From Polyangiaceae bacterium (GTDB lineage: Bacteria > Myxococcota_A > Polyangia > Polyangiales > Polyangiaceae), in the NCBI GenBank assembly GCA_019637265.1, contig JAHBVY010000004.1, positions 1-64,000 of the forward strand: 64,000 bases of DNA, given 5' to 3'. The position numbers were made by a program, and so were the translations under genes. Shown one piece after another: positions 26,206-34,602 of the stretch. The notes under the pieces are model-generated. The model had not been told where the DNA came from. It did no database searches and was given only the letters and a program-made list of their open reading frames with translations. Within the stretch, counting starts at the first letter, position 1; the number at the start of each line of letters is the position of its first letter.

Positions 26206-27667
26206 CGAGGCGCCCAAGAAGAAGCGCCGCGCGCTGTTCTACGCGCTCCAGGCGGCGCTCGTGGTGTGCCTGATCACGGCGGGGGTGGTGGTGTACCGCG
26301 GCTGGCGCTTCCCAGATCGTCAGCTGAGTGTACCCGCAGCGCAGACGCCGGAGGTGGACTGGGACGCCGCCGCCAAACGGCTAGCTGATTCCGTACGGAT
26401 ACAGACCATCTCGCGCTCCGCGCAGGGGACGCGCACCTCGCCGCTCAAGCGAGAGGACGCCGCGGCGTTCCGCGCCTTGCACGCGCTGATGGCGCGGAGT
26501 TACCCCAAGGCGCACGCGGCGCTCGAGCGCCAGGTGGTGGCGGAGCACAGCCTCCTCTATGTGTGGGAGGGCGCCGAGCCCGGGCTCCCGCCAGTGCTGC
26601 TCGCGGGGCACCTGGACGTGTCGACGGTGCCGCCGGGCACCCAGCGCACTTGGACGGAGCCGCCCTTCGCCGGCACGGTGAAAGATGGCGTGATTTGGGG
26701 GCGCGGCGCGCTGGACGACAAAGCCTTCGCGTTCGGCGTGCTCGAAGCAGTGGAGAGCATGGCCCTTGCGGGTCAGAGGCCACGCCGCACGGTGCTCATC
26801 GCGCTGAGCCACGATCAGCTGCGCGGCGGCGAGGTGGGGGCGCGTGAGCTGGCGCGCGTGGCGGGGGCGCGCGCGGAGCGGTTCCACGCGGTCGTGGCCG
26901 AGGGCATGGCCATCGTGCAGGGCTTCATGCCGGAGATCCCGGCGCCGATCGCCCTCGTGGGGGTGGGTGAGAAGGGGCTCGCGAGCTATCGCCTGCGCGG
27001 CGAAGGTGAGGAGGCGCTGCGCCAGGCGAGCGAGGCGCTGAAGGCCGCGCCGCTGCCGGCGGTGTACTCCGGGCCGGCGGTGCACCAGTTCGAGTTCTTG
27101 GCCAGCGAGCTGCCGTTCGCGGTGCGGCTCGCGCTGGCGAACCCGTGGCTCTTCTCGGGGATGCTCGAGGGGCGCATCGAGGGCACGCCCGGCGCCGACG
27201 CGCTGATCCGCACCCTGGTGACCAGCACCTCATTTCCTCCCGGATATGATGAAGCCACGCTGCCGAAGGGCTCGGTGACCGTCACCTATCGCCTGCGCCC
27301 GGGGGACAGCCTCGCGGCGGTGCGGGAGCACGCGGCGGGGGTGCTGAAGGAGACGGGCGTACAGCTCGAGGAGCTGCCCGGCGCCTACCCCGCGCCGCCG
27401 AGCTCACCGATCGACAGCGAGGCGTTCCGCACGCTGCACGAGACCATCGAGGCGGTGTTCCCCGAAGCGGTGGTCGCGCCGTCTTTGGCGCTCGGCAGCA
27501 CGGACGCGCGCCACTACCAAGCGCTGAGCCCGAACGTGTATCGCTTCCGCCCGCTGGTGCTCGGCCCCGCCGACGTCGGTCGCACTCGCGGCGCCGACGA
27601 GCGGATCCGCACAGAGGACTACCAACGCGTGGTGGGGTTTTATCACGCGCTGCTGAGCGCGCTGTAG
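26198..27667 (+). CDS. M20-family peptidase-like membrane protein lacking key catalytic residues
   Basis: 489 residues from GTG 26198, which overlaps rlmE by eight bases; the frame is open further up only inside rlmE. N-terminus basic (KKKRR) then one membrane helix (about 12-33), as in CPS1-type carboxypeptidases. Metal-binding block LLAGHLDVST (His138, Asp140), GRGALDDKAF (Asp173) and GSTDARHY (His439) are kept. The usual HDEE motif, with the general-base Glu and a zinc-ligand Glu, reads SHDQLRGGE here, and the DEG ligand reads VVAEG. So the general base and two ligands are changed: probably a pseudoenzyme or a changed activity. Confidence 0.85.
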   Translation: MADEAPKKKRRALFYALQAALVVCLITAGVVVYRGWRFPDRQLSVPAAQTPEVDWDAAAKRLADSVRIQTISRSAQGTRTSPLKREDAAAFRALHALMARSYPKAHAALERQVVAEHSLLYVWEGAEPGLPPVLLAGHLDVSTVPPGTQRTWTEPPFAGTVKDGVIWGRGALDDKAFAFGVLEAVESMALAGQRPRRTVLIALSHDQLRGGEVGARELARVAGARAERFHAVVAEGMAIVQGFMPEIPAPIALVGVGEKGLASYRLRGEGEEALRQASEALKAAPLPAVYSGPAVHQFEFLASELPFAVRLALANPWLFSGMLEGRIEGTPGADALIRTLVTSTSFPPGYDEATLPKGSVTVTYRLRPGDSLAAVREHAAGVLKETGVQLEELPGAYPAPPSSPIDSEAFRTLHETIEAVFPEAVVAPSLALGSTDARHYQALSPNVYRFRPLVLGPADVGRTRGADERIRTEDYQRVVGFYHALLSAL

Positions 27668-27672
27668 AAGCC

Positions 27673-29523
27673 TCACCCCTCCAGCACCACCAGGCGCCTC
27701 CGCCCCTTGGCGGGCGCTGGCAGCGCGATGTCTTGGCCCTTGGCGTACACGGGGTGTCGGCCGTGCTCGCGGTACCACTCGGCTACCTTCGCGGTTTGGT
27801 GCATCTGTTCGATGATTTGCCGCCAGCCCACGCCGGTGTTGTAGGCGCAGAAGCTGATCTCCCCCTGTTGGGTTCCGTACGGGATGATGCACATCTCCGT
27901 GCGGCGGAAGTCGTAGTTGAACAGGTCTTGGAACCACATGCCCGCCACGAACAGGAAGCGCCACTCGAAGGCGCCGGCGTCGCCCTCCGTGGTGCCCACG
28001 GCGTCCCCCGTGGCCCCCGCTTGGCTGGTGCACTGACGAATGAACTCCGTCAGCCCATAGCCCTCCGGCGCGCGCTCCGGGCGGAAGTGGCGCGCCAAGC
28101 TGAGCGCCACGCCGCTCATCGTGTACGCCTTGCCGCGGCCGGCGTCCGCCACCTGCTGCAAATCCGCCAGCACCCGCTCCACGTCGATGAAGTCGCACAC
28201 CGGCGCCCAAGCCTTGGTGCGCTTGTTCACCACCAGCACGGTGCCAATCCCGCAGTTGGGGTGGCAACCGCACTTCAGCGCGCCGAAATCCGTATCGGGG
28301 CCGAGCAGCACGTCCACGATGTCGCTGAACGGGTTCATCGCGCTCAGCGGGAACCAATCGCGGAGCGGCTCCGTCGCGCCCAGCTGCGCGCTCAGGTCGC
28401 GCGCCAGGTGGCTCAGGGTGTAGCGCTGCGCCTCGCGGCGCTCATCCGTGATGTCCTCATCACGCCCCGTGAAGCTCACCGGTTGAAACGACACCACCGT
28501 GATCTTGTCGGCGTTCTCGATCGCGAAGCGCACCACGGGGCCCACCTGGTGATCATTGATGCCGCGCACCACCGTCACCACGAGCACCACGTCGATGCCC
28601 GCCGCGTGCAGGTTGTCTATCGCGCGGCGCTTCACGTCGAATAGGTTGCCCACCTTACGATGCGCGTGCGCCTCGTTGCTCGTGCCATCGAACTGGAGAT
28701 AAACCAGGCGGAGCCCCGCCGCCTTCGCCTCACGGCACAGCTCGGGGCTCTCCGCGAAGCGCACGCCGTTGCTCGCCGCTTGCACGCAGAAGTAACCCAC
28801 CTGCCGCGCGTAGGCGATGGCGCGCACGAAGTGCGGGCTCAGCGTGGGCTCCCCGCCGGAGAACTGCACGCTCATCTGCCGCCGCGGCTTCACGCGGAGC
28901 GAGGCGTCCAGGATCTCGGTGATGTCCTCCCAGCCGAGCTCGTGGACGTAGCCCACTTGGTTCGCGTCCATGAAGCACGGGTCGCACATCATGTTGCAGC
29001 GGTTAGTGAGGTCCACTGTCAACACCGCGCCGCGACCGTACTTGATGCTGCTGGTGCCGTGATCGCGCAGCTTGGTCTTGGGCGCTCGGTAGTCGCGCCC
29101 AGGGAACAGCCGCTCGATGCGCTGGAGGAAGGCGGGGATTATGCTCATCACGTCCTCGAAGGCGCCGTGCTTCGGGCACTGCTTCTTCATCAGCACGCGG
29201 CCAGCTTCTTCGACGATTTCTGCGCGGATTTCACCATGGTGACCCTGCACCAGCTCCGAGAGCGGCAGGTGGCCGCGCAGGATGTCGCCGCGCACCTCCT
29301 TCACGCAGCTGGGGCACAGTGAGTCTGTCTGACGAGGCCAACCGAGCGGCGGCTTGCTGCGCTCCTCTCCGCGCATCAGCGGTCCCGGCGCCCAGCGCGG
29401 CGTCACCGGGCGCCCCGGCCAGCGCTCACCGATGGCGCGGTGGAGCGGGAACGCGAGCTTCGACGCCCAGCAGAGCCCCTGCTCGAGGCAGCGGAGCGCG
29501 CGCCGTAACGTGGTGCGAGACAT
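27673..29523 (-). CDS. Radical SAM protein of the tetraether-synthase-like (Tes/MJ0619) type
   Basis: 616 residues from ATG 29523 (MSRTTLRRALRC). N-terminal LCPSC (70-73) and QCPKHG (116) form a metal-site-like pair; the radical SAM core has CNMMCDPC (Cys176, 180, 183) and SGGEP (222-226). A further Cys cluster (CGCHPNC, about 418-424, and Cys443) and two C-terminal Cys (545, 559) suggest extra iron-sulphur clusters. This order of Cys-rich N-terminus, MoaA-like core and auxiliary clusters is what I know from archaeal tetraether lipid synthase and its bacterial relatives. The reaction here is inferred. Convergent with the M20-like gene, divergent from the phosphoesterase gene. Confidence 0.72.
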   Translation of the reverse strand: MSRTTLRRALRCLEQGLCWASKLAFPLHRAIGERWPGRPVTPRWAPGPLMRGEERSKPPLGWPRQTDSLCPSCVKEVRGDILRGHLPLSELVQGHHGEIRAEIVEEAGRVLMKKQCPKHGAFEDVMSIIPAFLQRIERLFPGRDYRAPKTKLRDHGTSSIKYGRGAVLTVDLTNRCNMMCDPCFMDANQVGYVHELGWEDITEILDASLRVKPRRQMSVQFSGGEPTLSPHFVRAIAYARQVGYFCVQAASNGVRFAESPELCREAKAAGLRLVYLQFDGTSNEAHAHRKVGNLFDVKRRAIDNLHAAGIDVVLVVTVVRGINDHQVGPVVRFAIENADKITVVSFQPVSFTGRDEDITDERREAQRYTLSHLARDLSAQLGATEPLRDWFPLSAMNPFSDIVDVLLGPDTDFGALKCGCHPNCGIGTVLVVNKRTKAWAPVCDFIDVERVLADLQQVADAGRGKAYTMSGVALSLARHFRPERAPEGYGLTEFIRQCTSQAGATGDAVGTTEGDAGAFEWRFLFVAGMWFQDLFNYDFRRTEMCIIPYGTQQGEISFCAYNTGVGWRQIIEQMHQTAKVAEWYREHGRHPVYAKGQDIALPAPAKGRRRLVVLEG

Positions 29524-29693
29524 CGCCGTAAGGTAGTGCGCCGCCTCGCGAGGCGCGAGCCCAGCGCGAGGCGCCGCTCTCGGTGCGCGCCGCGCACAGC
29601 GAGCAGCGTCCCTGAATAGCATGGCCCAAGCGAGCGCAGCCCACGACGGAGCGCGAGCTGCTACCCCAACCGAGGGTGCTATACCAGCGGGCG

Positions 29694-30860
29694 ATGACGC
29701 GCGCGGGGAGCCCACCCTTGCTGCTGGTGGCGAGCGACGTCCACCTGGGGCCGCACACGCCGAAGCGCGTGGACGAGGCGCTCGCCCGCTTGGTCGCGCG
29801 CCACCCGGGTCACGAGCTGGTGCTGAACGGCGACATCTTCGATCTCTCGCTGGCGCCCCGCGGCGAGCCCGTCGCGGGTCTGATTCATGATCTGATCACG
29901 CGCACTGACGAGCTTCCTCAGGCGCTCCGCGCGCACCTGTCAGCGGGCAATCAGGTCAGCCTGGTGGTCGGCAATCACGACGCCGAGCTGCTGAGCCCCG
30001 CGAGCCGCGAGGCGCTGCTCAGCGCGCTCTCGCTCACGAGGGACGCGCCTCTCGAGGTGCACCCGTGGTTCATCCAGCGCGGCGCCGTGCACATCGAGCA
30101 TGGTCACCTGTACGATCCAGATAACGCGCCCACGCACCCGCTCGTCAGCTGGCAGCCCGGCACCGAACCGCTCGGCATCGCGCTCACGCGGCGCTTCCTG
30201 GTGCCGAGCGGCGCGACGTACTTCGCCCACGCGCATCAGACCACCCCGCTCAAGGGCCTGCTCGACGCACTCCGTCAGTACCGCGGGAGGGCGCCGCGCG
30301 TCATCTATCAGTATTTCCACGCGGCGATTAACCTGACGCTCGAGGCGCGATCGAGCGCGCCCGGTGCCCGGCAGATGCGCCGCGAGCGTGATCTGGGCGC
30401 GGAGCGCCTGCTGGCGTTCGCCGAGCGCGCTGGGCTCGATCACGCGCTCATCGAGGAGCTGCTCCTCCAGGCGCCGGCGCCGACGCACCACGATTTCACC
30501 CGCACCTTCATGCGCCTCTACTTCGATCGCGTGCTCTCGGTGGTGCTGGGTGGTCTGGGAGCCGCCCTATTGCTCCCCTTGAGCCGCAGCGCCGCGCTCG
30601 GCCTCGCCGGCGTGGCCACGGCGTACCTCGCGCAGTCCGTCCTGCGCCAAGGCAGCCGCTATCACGATGGCCCCCGCGCGCGCCTGCGAGCCGCCGCCGC
30701 CGACGTGCAACGCGCCACCAACGCCGAGCTGGTCGTCTTCGGCCACACCCACCACGAAGACGCCGCCCCCGGCTACCTCAACTCCGGCTCCTTCGCCTTC
30801 GGCCCGCGCCTCGGCGCGAGCTACCTCCGCCTGCGCGGCGACCAGCGACTCGCCACCTGA
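29694..30860 (+). CDS. Calcineurin-like metallophosphoesterase with a membrane segment
   Basis: 388 residues from ATG 29694. Metal-binding motifs: ASDVHLG (DxH), LNGDIFDL (GDxxD), VGNHDAE (GNHD), an internal His (HIEHGHLYDPDN) and FGHTHHED (GHTH). Between about 285 and 325 lies a hydrophobic region (VVLGGLGAALLLPL, LAGVATAYLAQSVL) inserted before the last metal motif; this is unusual and suggests attachment to the membrane. Substrate unknown; some relatives act on lipid A precursors (LpxH/LpxG), which would suit a membrane protein next to a lipid-type radical SAM gene. That is inference. Confidence 0.85.
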   Translation: MTRAGSPPLLLVASDVHLGPHTPKRVDEALARLVARHPGHELVLNGDIFDLSLAPRGEPVAGLIHDLITRTDELPQALRAHLSAGNQVSLVVGNHDAELLSPASREALLSALSLTRDAPLEVHPWFIQRGAVHIEHGHLYDPDNAPTHPLVSWQPGTEPLGIALTRRFLVPSGATYFAHAHQTTPLKGLLDALRQYRGRAPRVIYQYFHAAINLTLEARSSAPGARQMRRERDLGAERLLAFAERAGLDHALIEELLLQAPAPTHHDFTRTFMRLYFDRVLSVVLGGLGAALLLPLSRSAALGLAGVATAYLAQSVLRQGSRYHDGPRARLRAAAADVQRATNAELVVFGHTHHEDAAPGYLNSGSFAFGPRLGASYLRLRGDQRLAT

Positions 30861-30890
30861 CTCACGCACCCCCTCTGCACAGTTTCGGTT

Positions 30891-30919
30891 CGGGGTTTTG
30901 GGTTGGACGGCACCGCACC
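30891..30919. repeat. Dispersed repeat, GCGGTGCCGTCCAACCCCC family, inverted copy
   Basis: Reads CGGGGTTTTGGGTTGGACGG then CACCGCACC; the reverse complement matches copies at 11751, 59806 and 61928. It ends 18 bases before the pseudogene start codon. Confidence 0.6.
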
Positions 30920-30946
30920 AAGGTATAACGCACGTGATGCGCCTCA
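30913..30946 (+). repeat. 34-base leader duplicate of the Sel1 lipoprotein gene
   Basis: Identical over 34 bases to 35205-35238 (CCGCACCAAGGTATAACGCA, then CGTGATGCGCCTCA), including the start codon. TATAAC in it resembles a -10 box but lies only about 12 bases before ATG. Confidence 0.8.
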
Positions 30947-31428
30947 CCGCCCCGCACGCCCCGCGCTCGCGCACACTGTCAGCAGCTACCCTGACCGTCA
31001 TCGCGCTCACGGCCCTCAGGCGCACCATCAGCCTCCCGCCCTATCCCAGCGCGTCCGCCAGCGCGCCCGAAGCCCCCCGCGACGAGCGCCGCTCCCCTCC
31101 AGGACTGCTCTCAGGACATCAAGGTGACCATCCACGGGGAGAGCGGCGAGTTCATCCGAAACTGGCTCACGGGCTCTGGCGTTGAGGACTATGTCGCGGC
31201 TGCGCGCCCGAAGCGAAGGCATGATCGCCGCATGCAGCGGGCTCAGCGGCCTGCGCGACGATGAGCGCTTCGGGCCGTGGGTGTATTAGGTCGCCCGCAG
31301 CGCTCTCGTCGATCACCTTCCCACAGGAACGCACCGACAAGTTCTGGGCGGTGGCGCTGACGTGTCAGAAGGAGCGTACGAACCACGGGCCGCGACTCGG
31401 CGAGATTGGCGTGCGCTGCAACAGCTAG
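30937..31428 (+). pseudogene. Frameshifted lipoprotein pseudogene (relative of the Sel1 lipoprotein leader)
   Basis: ATG 30937 opens a leader very like that of the gene at 35229 (RTLSAATLTVIALTAL against RALSAITLTVIMLAAL, then SASASAPE), but the lipobox Cys is lost. Later coding-like pieces lie in other frames: DCSQDIKVTIHGESGEFIRN (from about 31097), ACSGLSGLRDDERFGPWVY ending at a stop 31287-31289, and FPQERTDKFWAVALTC then GEIGVRCNS ending at 31426-31428. At least two frameshifts separate them. The body does not resemble the Sel1 repeats, so this was a different mature protein behind the same leader. Confidence 0.6.
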
Positions 31429-31441
31429 GTAATGATGGTGG

Positions 31442-32368
31442 CTATGTCGCTGCCGTCGCTGCCGCGTTTGCCGCCTCGGTCTCGCCCGTCACAGCCTTCT
31501 GCGAGTCCGTGGCGCCCTTCCTCTTCGTCTTTCGCTCTCCTTGGCCGATAACGAGGAGCAACTCCCAGGACGAAGGCATGCCGACACGGCGCTCTTCCTC
31601 GCGAAGCTGCGCGTCCGTCATGAGGGCGCGGGTGCAGTAGAGCACCGCGAGGAAGTTGGTCCAATCCTTCGACCCAGCGTAGCCCTTCGTATCCGCATAG
31701 ATCCCTTCGAGACACTTCTTCAGGTCGGTCTCCGTGTCGCAAAACTTGTACTCGATGGCAACCTGAAGATGCGGGATGCCGATGTCCGGCTTGTACGTCT
31801 TCGAGACCTGCGGGATGGGCGGATCTCGCACGGTGTCCGGGAACACATGAAGGAGCAATCCGTAGATCTCTCGACGGACATCCGCCTCACTTCTGGGGTC
31901 AAGACTGCGGTCGGCGATGAGCTTGGGCGTGCCGATGAGGATCTGCCGAAGAAGCTGGCGCTCTCGTTCTGCTTTTGGCTCCGTCCCCGGAACACCCCCA
32001 AGGCATGCTGCAAAACTCTCGTACGCCATCGAGAGCTCGCTCAGCACTGGCGAGAAGAAGACGTCGACATATGGAACGCTCTTGAGCGCAATCAATTCCT
32101 CGGCGTGAGCATCGAAGCGTTTCGTCATGCGGTCGAGCGCATTGGGGAGAGCGGCAAATTCGAGGGCGGTGGCCAGGCGTTCATGGATGCGCGTTAGGAC
32201 ATCGCGGAGTTCCATCTTGGCGAGCTCCTGCTCCTCATCGGGTTGCGCATCATCATCGAACTCCCGTGTCATCCACCAGTGCTCAAAATCAGAGATAAGC
32301 TTGTAGGCGCGGGACATGTCATCCTCGACACCCTTCCGAAACGCACTGGCCTCAAACTGCGATCGCAT
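31442..32368 (-). CDS. PD-(D/E)XK nuclease-like protein
   Basis: 308 residues. Residues 1-155 are mostly helical, without a recognised domain. Residues 160-250 carry EADVRREIYGLLLHVFPD, then KPDIGIPHLQVAIEYKF and KKCLEGIYADTKGY: Glu (about 161/167), Asp195, Glu206 and Lys208 give the E-D-ExK set of a PD-(D/E)XK fold, and WTNFLAVLYC is the next strand. This arrangement fits DNA nucleases often found in defence islands; I cannot name the family. The tail (about 280-308) is Ala/Thr-rich and disordered. ATG 32317 is an alternative start. Divergent from the HEPN operon across about 600 bases of remnant DNA. Confidence 0.72.
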   Translation of the reverse strand: MRSQFEASAFRKGVEDDMSRAYKLISDFEHWWMTREFDDDAQPDEEQELAKMELRDVLTRIHERLATALEFAALPNALDRMTKRFDAHAEELIALKSVPYVDVFFSPVLSELSMAYESFAACLGGVPGTEPKAERERQLLRQILIGTPKLIADRSLDPRSEADVRREIYGLLLHVFPDTVRDPPIPQVSKTYKPDIGIPHLQVAIEYKFCDTETDLKKCLEGIYADTKGYAGSKDWTNFLAVLYCTRALMTDAQLREEERRVGMPSSWELLLVIGQGERKTKRKGATDSQKAVTGETEAANAAATAAT

Positions 32369-32499
32369 GGCCCCTACATTGACCCTCTATCGAACGTATG
32401 TCAACGAGCAGTGCCTCCGCGCCCGGACCCTCCTCGGAGGCGCGGCGCGCGGTCCGTGCACGGTTCTTCCTCGTGGACCACCTCCCCGCAGGCAAGCCA

Positions 32500-32800
32500 A
32501 GCGCCTCGCCTCCGCGTTCTGCGAGGTCCAAATGCACCACACGCTCAAGCGCTTCGTCATTCCGGCTGGCAAGCCCGCTGGCACGCCGCCCAAGCCTAGG
32601 CCTGACGTCGTGCTCAATGCCGTGAGTGACGACGGGCCTCCTCGCCGCCGCGCACGAGGCGATCGCCAAACGCGGCCTGCGGGCGGCGGTGTCGTTTTCC
32701 CCACCGGCCTCGTGGCCTACGCCGAGGCTGCGACGCCGGACGCGATTTGTGCCACCCATCAGCAGCTCCAAACCCTTCTGAAGGGGTGGTCATCGGCGCG
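32500..32800 (+). pseudogene. Degraded gene fragment
   Basis: Coding-like peptides switch frame twice: TLKRFVIPAGKPAGTPPKPR and DVVLNAVSDDG, then LLAAAHEAIAKRGLRAAVSF in the next frame, then FPTGLVAYAEAATPDA and HQQLQTLLKG back in the first. The two shifts (near 32640 and 32698) compensate, so an altered but open frame exists. I treat it as a remnant; the original family is unknown. The rest of the gap 32369-32979 shows no supported gene. Confidence 0.4.
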
Positions 32801-32912
32801 CGTCCCGCAGGTGAGGACACGACGAGCGCCTTTGACGGTAACCACTACACCGACCTCGAGTGGTCCCTGCTGGTTCTTCCATCTATTGGCCCATGGATGG
32901 TGGTCGCTCAGG

Positions 32913-32918
32913 TATAAT
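32913..32918 (+). promoter_or_regulatory. Possible -10 box (TATAAT) of the HEPN operon
   Basis: A perfect TATAAT, rare in this GC-rich window, 61 bases before the first gene of the operon. TTGGCC at 32887-32892 is a weak -35 candidate with a long 20-base spacer. Confidence 0.35.
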
Positions 32919-32979
32919 AGCGCCATCACCCAAGGACCACCGTACGAACCTCAGGCCTTAGGCGCCGACGGGAGGCACG

Positions 32980-33336
32980 ATGCAGATAGCACAGGCACAA
33001 GAACAAGCGGCTACGTCTGACCTACTCGAAAGCGTCGCGCTACCGGCAATCGTCGAGTTGGTTGGCTTGCTTGCCGAATCGTGGTCCGGAAGCAAAGCAG
33101 CCGAGCGACGCGCGAAGCGACGCGAGGAAGTGCGTGCGCTCGTCGAGGCCTCGACGAGGAAGCTCCCAGACCGTGCGTGGAGCCTCTGGCAAGCCGACGG
33201 GCTCCCGAGCGTATCGGAAGCTGCGCAGACGCAAGGGAGCGCAACCACAGTGGCCGCACCATTGCGCGTCGAGGGAGGGTCAATCACGGGGGCGGTGAAC
33301 CGCATTGAGAAGCCACTGACGGGCCTCCAGCCGTGA
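32980..33336 (+). CDS. Small protein, first gene of the HEPN operon
   Basis: 118 residues; a GGGAGG ribosome site precedes ATG 32980. Residues 10-60 are helical (LLESVALPAIVELVGLLAES, then a basic AAERRAKRREEVRALVEAS), and the second half is Gly/Thr/Val-rich. No family recognised. Its stop overlaps the GTG start of the HEPN-like gene (GTGA), a sign of coupled translation. It could be a regulator, partner or antitoxin of the downstream protein, by inference from context only. Confidence 0.6.
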   Translation: MQIAQAQEQAATSDLLESVALPAIVELVGLLAESWSGSKAAERRAKRREEVRALVEASTRKLPDRAWSLWQADGLPSVSEAAQTQGSATTVAAPLRVEGGSITGAVNRIEKPLTGLQP

Positions 33337-34496
33337 GCGACATAGTACGCCAGTGGCGATGCCAGCTCGACATCCCTTCGGTGACGCCGCCGGAAACCGT
33401 TAGCGTTGATGCCCAACTCGTCGTGTACGTCACAGGCCGCGCAGATCTGACCTTCAGCTACAGGGGCGACCTTCAGATTGCTGATGGCGCGACCGCCGTG
33501 GGGACAACGTCTGGCTTCGATGTGGTCCTTGAGAATTTAGGCATCGAACGCGTGAATCGGACCATCAACGTCCACACCGGTTTTACCACGACAGTCGTTG
33601 CTACGTTTATGGCCGGGCAACTAACGAGAACGACCCCGCCCGCAGGTATGCCGTTTAAGGAGGTCGTTCACCTCAAGGCCGCGCGAGTTCGTGGCACGGT
33701 GCAGGTGGGATCGGACTTGACGATTACCTCGCGTTCGTTGAACGGCGATCGCCGTGGATATCTGCTCTCGGCGACGGCTGAGTTGAGCGCGAACGTCACG
33801 CTACCCGATCTGATTCTGCTGCTGACGCTTGCCCAGCGGTGTCCGATCTTCGCACCACTTCGCGAACGCCACGATGCTACGGGCATCGTTTCTGTGGAGA
33901 TCGCTCCTAACGAGTCCACCTTTACAGCCACAATGCCCCTGATCCCATACTGCGGGACCGACCTTGCGATCTTTCTGAAGACAGGACTCCCGAAGGTAAG
34001 CTCGCTCAACCGAGACTACGAGTTAGCCAGGCTATGTAACTACTACGCGCTCTCCGTGCAGCGCCAATACGCGGAGGAGATGTTCATGCTAGCGAGCGTG
34101 GTGATGGAGGCGTTCAAGTTCCACTGGGCCAAGAACGTCGGCAAGCTCACCCCAGACCTGAAAGCTAATGGGCTCGTGCGCGGGTTCGTAAAGGGCACTG
34201 CCCAGAATGGGCGTAAGATCCACTTCACGTTCGAGGAACTTCTCAAGCAGGCGACCACCGCCTTGGGTCTGAACCAGACGCACACGTTCATCGAGGACCG
34301 TAATGCGCTGTTCCACACCGGCGCCCCCGGCGCAGCACAGACGTTGCCGGGCAGCGGAATTTGGCTGGCGATCGAGCCCGAACTCGTCACCCTCTACAGG
34401 CAGATCGACGACATCCTTCTCACGCTTATCGGGTACACCGGCCCGATCCACCGCTGGGACGACATCAATAACTCCGTCCTGTTTCCGCCGAGGTAG
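33333..34496 (+). CDS. HEPN-like protein with a beta-rich N-terminal domain
   Basis: 387 residues starting with GTG 33333 (reads MSDIVRQW). Residues 1-215 are mostly beta-strand (SVDAQLVVYVTGRADLTFSY, AARVRGTVQVGSDLTITSRS); residues 225-385 are helical, with AEEMFMLASVVMEAFKF and FIEDRNALFHTG. The Arg323 and His328 pair (Rx4H, in the form RN...FHTG) is the HEPN ribonuclease signature. Such two-part proteins recall ApeA-type defence proteins, where the HEPN domain cleaves RNA upon infection. Its lower GC and accessory setting agree. No toxin-antitoxin partner other than the 118-residue gene is nearby. Confidence 0.65.
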   Translation: MSDIVRQWRCQLDIPSVTPPETVSVDAQLVVYVTGRADLTFSYRGDLQIADGATAVGTTSGFDVVLENLGIERVNRTINVHTGFTTTVVATFMAGQLTRTTPPAGMPFKEVVHLKAARVRGTVQVGSDLTITSRSLNGDRRGYLLSATAELSANVTLPDLILLLTLAQRCPIFAPLRERHDATGIVSVEIAPNESTFTATMPLIPYCGTDLAIFLKTGLPKVSSLNRDYELARLCNYYALSVQRQYAEEMFMLASVVMEAFKFHWAKNVGKLTPDLKANGLVRGFVKGTAQNGRKIHFTFEELLKQATTALGLNQTHTFIEDRNALFHTGAPGAAQTLPGSGIWLAIEPELVTLYRQIDDILLTLIGYTGPIHRWDDINNSVLFPPR

Positions 34497-34602
34497 GTCG
34501 TGCCGAACTAGCGCCGCAGGTGATCGGCGGGACGGGGCGCTATCCCCTGAGCGCCACGAGATCTCACAGGCGGTGAGGAGCGGAAGCTCCCGGCGCTCCA
34601 GC

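Noticed and set aside
30913-30946. TATAAC as a -10 promoter box
   Set aside because: It lies only about 12 bases before the start codon and has no -35 partner; kept only as part of the duplicated leader.
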